Below, one piece after another: positions 6,655 through 7,451 of a stretch of DNA of 7,451 bases. The position numbers and the translations under genes were made by a program. The number at the start of each line of letters is the position of its first letter. Position 1 is the stretch's first letter. Source of the DNA: an archaeon (lineage in GTDB: Archaea; Iainarchaeota; Iainarchaeia; Iainarchaeales; Iainarchaeaceae); NCBI GenBank assembly GCA_024653905.1, contig JANLGZ010000027.1, forward strand, positions 1 to 7,451, written 5' to 3'. The notes under the pieces were generated by a model that saw only the letters and a program-made list of their open reading frames with translations, searched no databases and had not been told where the DNA came from.

Positions 6655-7451
6655 TTAATTATTTTTATATCTTAAAATTGCTCCAAGGCCCCCAAAACCG
6701 TTGTAAAACTGCTCTCCTTCCGGGGTTTCAGAAGAAATAACAATAAGTTTGGAAGAAGTTTCTTCTGTTTTTTCAACCATGTAATCCAAAAAATCATTTT
6801 CTTCCAAAACTTCTATCGGGGTGTTTCCCTCGTGAGAACTTGCTTTGAAATCTCCTTTTTTATCAAATATTATTTCTATTTTATCAGTTTTAAGATTCTT
6901 AATTTTGTAAACAATCCATTCGATTTCTTCACTAACAAGTACAGTAGCGACCTGTCCAATATCTAGTGCTTGCATTACTTCTTTTTCTCCGTAAATTGCT
7001 AAACCGTCTTTTGCTAATTCTCCTAAAAAACTAGTGACGGTGGTTCTTTCCTTCATCATATCTGTATCTTTCAAAAGTTCCTCAGATTTCTGAACCAACT
7101 CTCTTATTCCGGATTCATCGGTGTAAGAAGTATCTATTATTCCGATAATTTTCTTTTTCAAACGATGATCAATCAGTTCAACATTCAAAAATGCTTGCTT
7201 GGTCATTCCGGGTCCTGCAATAACAAGGCCGCGCAACTTTTCTTCATCTTTTAAAAAAGCGTTGTTTATTTTTTCACTAACTCTTTTGTAAAAAGTATGT
7301 TCTTCTTCCTCTCTTAATCTTTCAAATCTTTGTGCTGAATTGTGTACTATTAAACCATTTGCTATGAAATTGTGTGATTTGGTTTCTATATCTACTGTTT
7401 TATCAGTTCCAATAGACTCAATTTTTGATATTTTTACAGGGATTAGGTTTG
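6655..7451 (-). CDS. prf1: Peptide chain release factor aRF1, intein-interrupted (5' part outside window)
   Basis: aRF1 recognises all three stop codons in the ribosomal A site and triggers peptidyl-tRNA hydrolysis. The window holds 227 C-extein residues (bases 6658-7338) preceded by the end of an intein. The extein starts SAQRFERLREEEEH, the helix that directly follows the GGQ tripeptide in archaeal and eukaryotic class I release factors. It continues with LRGLVIAGPGMTKQAF, KKKIIGIIDTSYTDESGIREL, ERTTVTSFL, GLAIYGEKEVMQALDIGQVATVLVSEEI and the C-terminal FGGLGAILRY, all standard aRF1 blocks covering the rest of domain 2 and domain 3. The C-terminal portion matches the usual length; with the missing N-domain the spliced protein should be about 400 residues. 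No cysteine occurs in domain 3, so the zinc-ribbon-like cysteine pairs found in some archaeal homologues are absent. The frame is continuous from the right edge, with no stop or frameshift, so the TTG at 7236 is not a start. truD follows 20 bases downstream. Confidence 0.93.
   Translation of the reverse strand, partial: NLIPVKISKIESIGTDKTVDIETKSHNFIANGLIVHNSAQRFERLREEEEHTFYKRVSEKINNAFLKDEEKLRGLVIAGPGMTKQAFLNVELIDHRLKKKIIGIIDTSYTDESGIRELVQKSEELLKDTDMMKERTTVTSFLGELAKDGLAIYGEKEVMQALDIGQVATVLVSEEIEWIVYKIKNLKTDKIEIIFDKKGDFKASSHEGNTPIEVLEENDFLDYMVEKTEETSSKLIVISSETPEGEQFYNGFGGLGAILRYKNN
7339..7451 (-). mobile_element. C-terminal end of an intein inserted in aRF1 (rest outside window)
   Basis: The 37 residues read through here are not release-factor sequence. 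They start NLIPVKISKIESIG and close with TVDIETKSHNFIANGLIVHN, which matches intein C-terminal splicing blocks F and G. Visible key residues are the block F Asp and His (residues 20 and 26 of this piece), the penultimate His36 and the terminal Asn37 that cyclises. The next residue, the first of the C-extein, is Ser, a permitted nucleophile for splicing. All of these are intact, so the intein should splice. The junction falls exactly between bases 7338 and 7339. The N-terminal splicing block and any homing endonuclease domain would lie beyond the right edge, so whether this is a full-length homing intein, a mini-intein or part of a split intein cannot be told. The intein call is sure; its mobility is not known. 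Confidence 0.95.

Noticed and set aside
7234..7236. TTG as the start of the release-factor gene
   Set aside because: Conserved aRF1 residues (SAQRFERL and following) continue upstream in the same frame into the intein, so this Leu codon is internal.
1..7451. CRISPR arrays, tRNA or rRNA genes, insertion sequences
   Set aside because: No spaced direct repeats, cloverleaf patterns, rRNA-like stretches or transposase motifs were seen. The only mobile-type element is the intein end.

Overview
The window looks like AT-rich archaeal DNA. It carries an archaeal-type class I release factor (aRF1), a TruD pseudouridine synthase, and an S-layer protein whose C-terminal domain resembles archaeal S-layer C-terminal domains. 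TGA is used as a stop (truD), so the standard code applies. The low GC content, compact layout and short membrane-anchored orphan proteins would suit a DPANN-type archaeon or a small-genome euryarchaeote. The sequence alone does not settle the lineage.

Region 1 (1-2562, + strand) is the C-terminal 853 codons of a large S-layer glycoprotein that starts before the window. It ends in a GC-rich palindrome plus T-tract (2580-2623) that looks like its terminator. Region 2 (2678-5243, + strand) is a tightly coupled three-gene cluster. It encodes a membrane-anchored protein of unknown family, a processive-type GT2 glycosyltransferase with all catalytic motifs, and a membrane-anchored thioredoxin-like protein without a CxxC motif. 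The gene junctions overlap by 1 and 7 bases. Placed beside the S-layer gene, this cluster probably works in cell-surface glycan or glycoprotein assembly. That role is inferred from context. Region 3 (5244-5338) is a convergent intergenic spacer with T-tracts on both strands.

Region 4 (5339-7451, - strand) is a translation-related pair, aRF1 followed by truD 20 bases downstream. The aRF1 gene enters from beyond the right edge. It is interrupted by an intein: the last 37 intein residues (7339-7449) end in a textbook splice junction, HNFIANGLIVHN followed by Ser. The C-extein begins SAQRFERL, the sequence that normally follows directly after the catalytic GGQ tripeptide in archaeal and eukaryotic release factors. 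The intein therefore appears to sit exactly at GGQ|S, splitting the peptidyl-tRNA hydrolysis motif of an essential protein. This is the most notable observation in the window. The GGQ itself lies off-window and is inferred.
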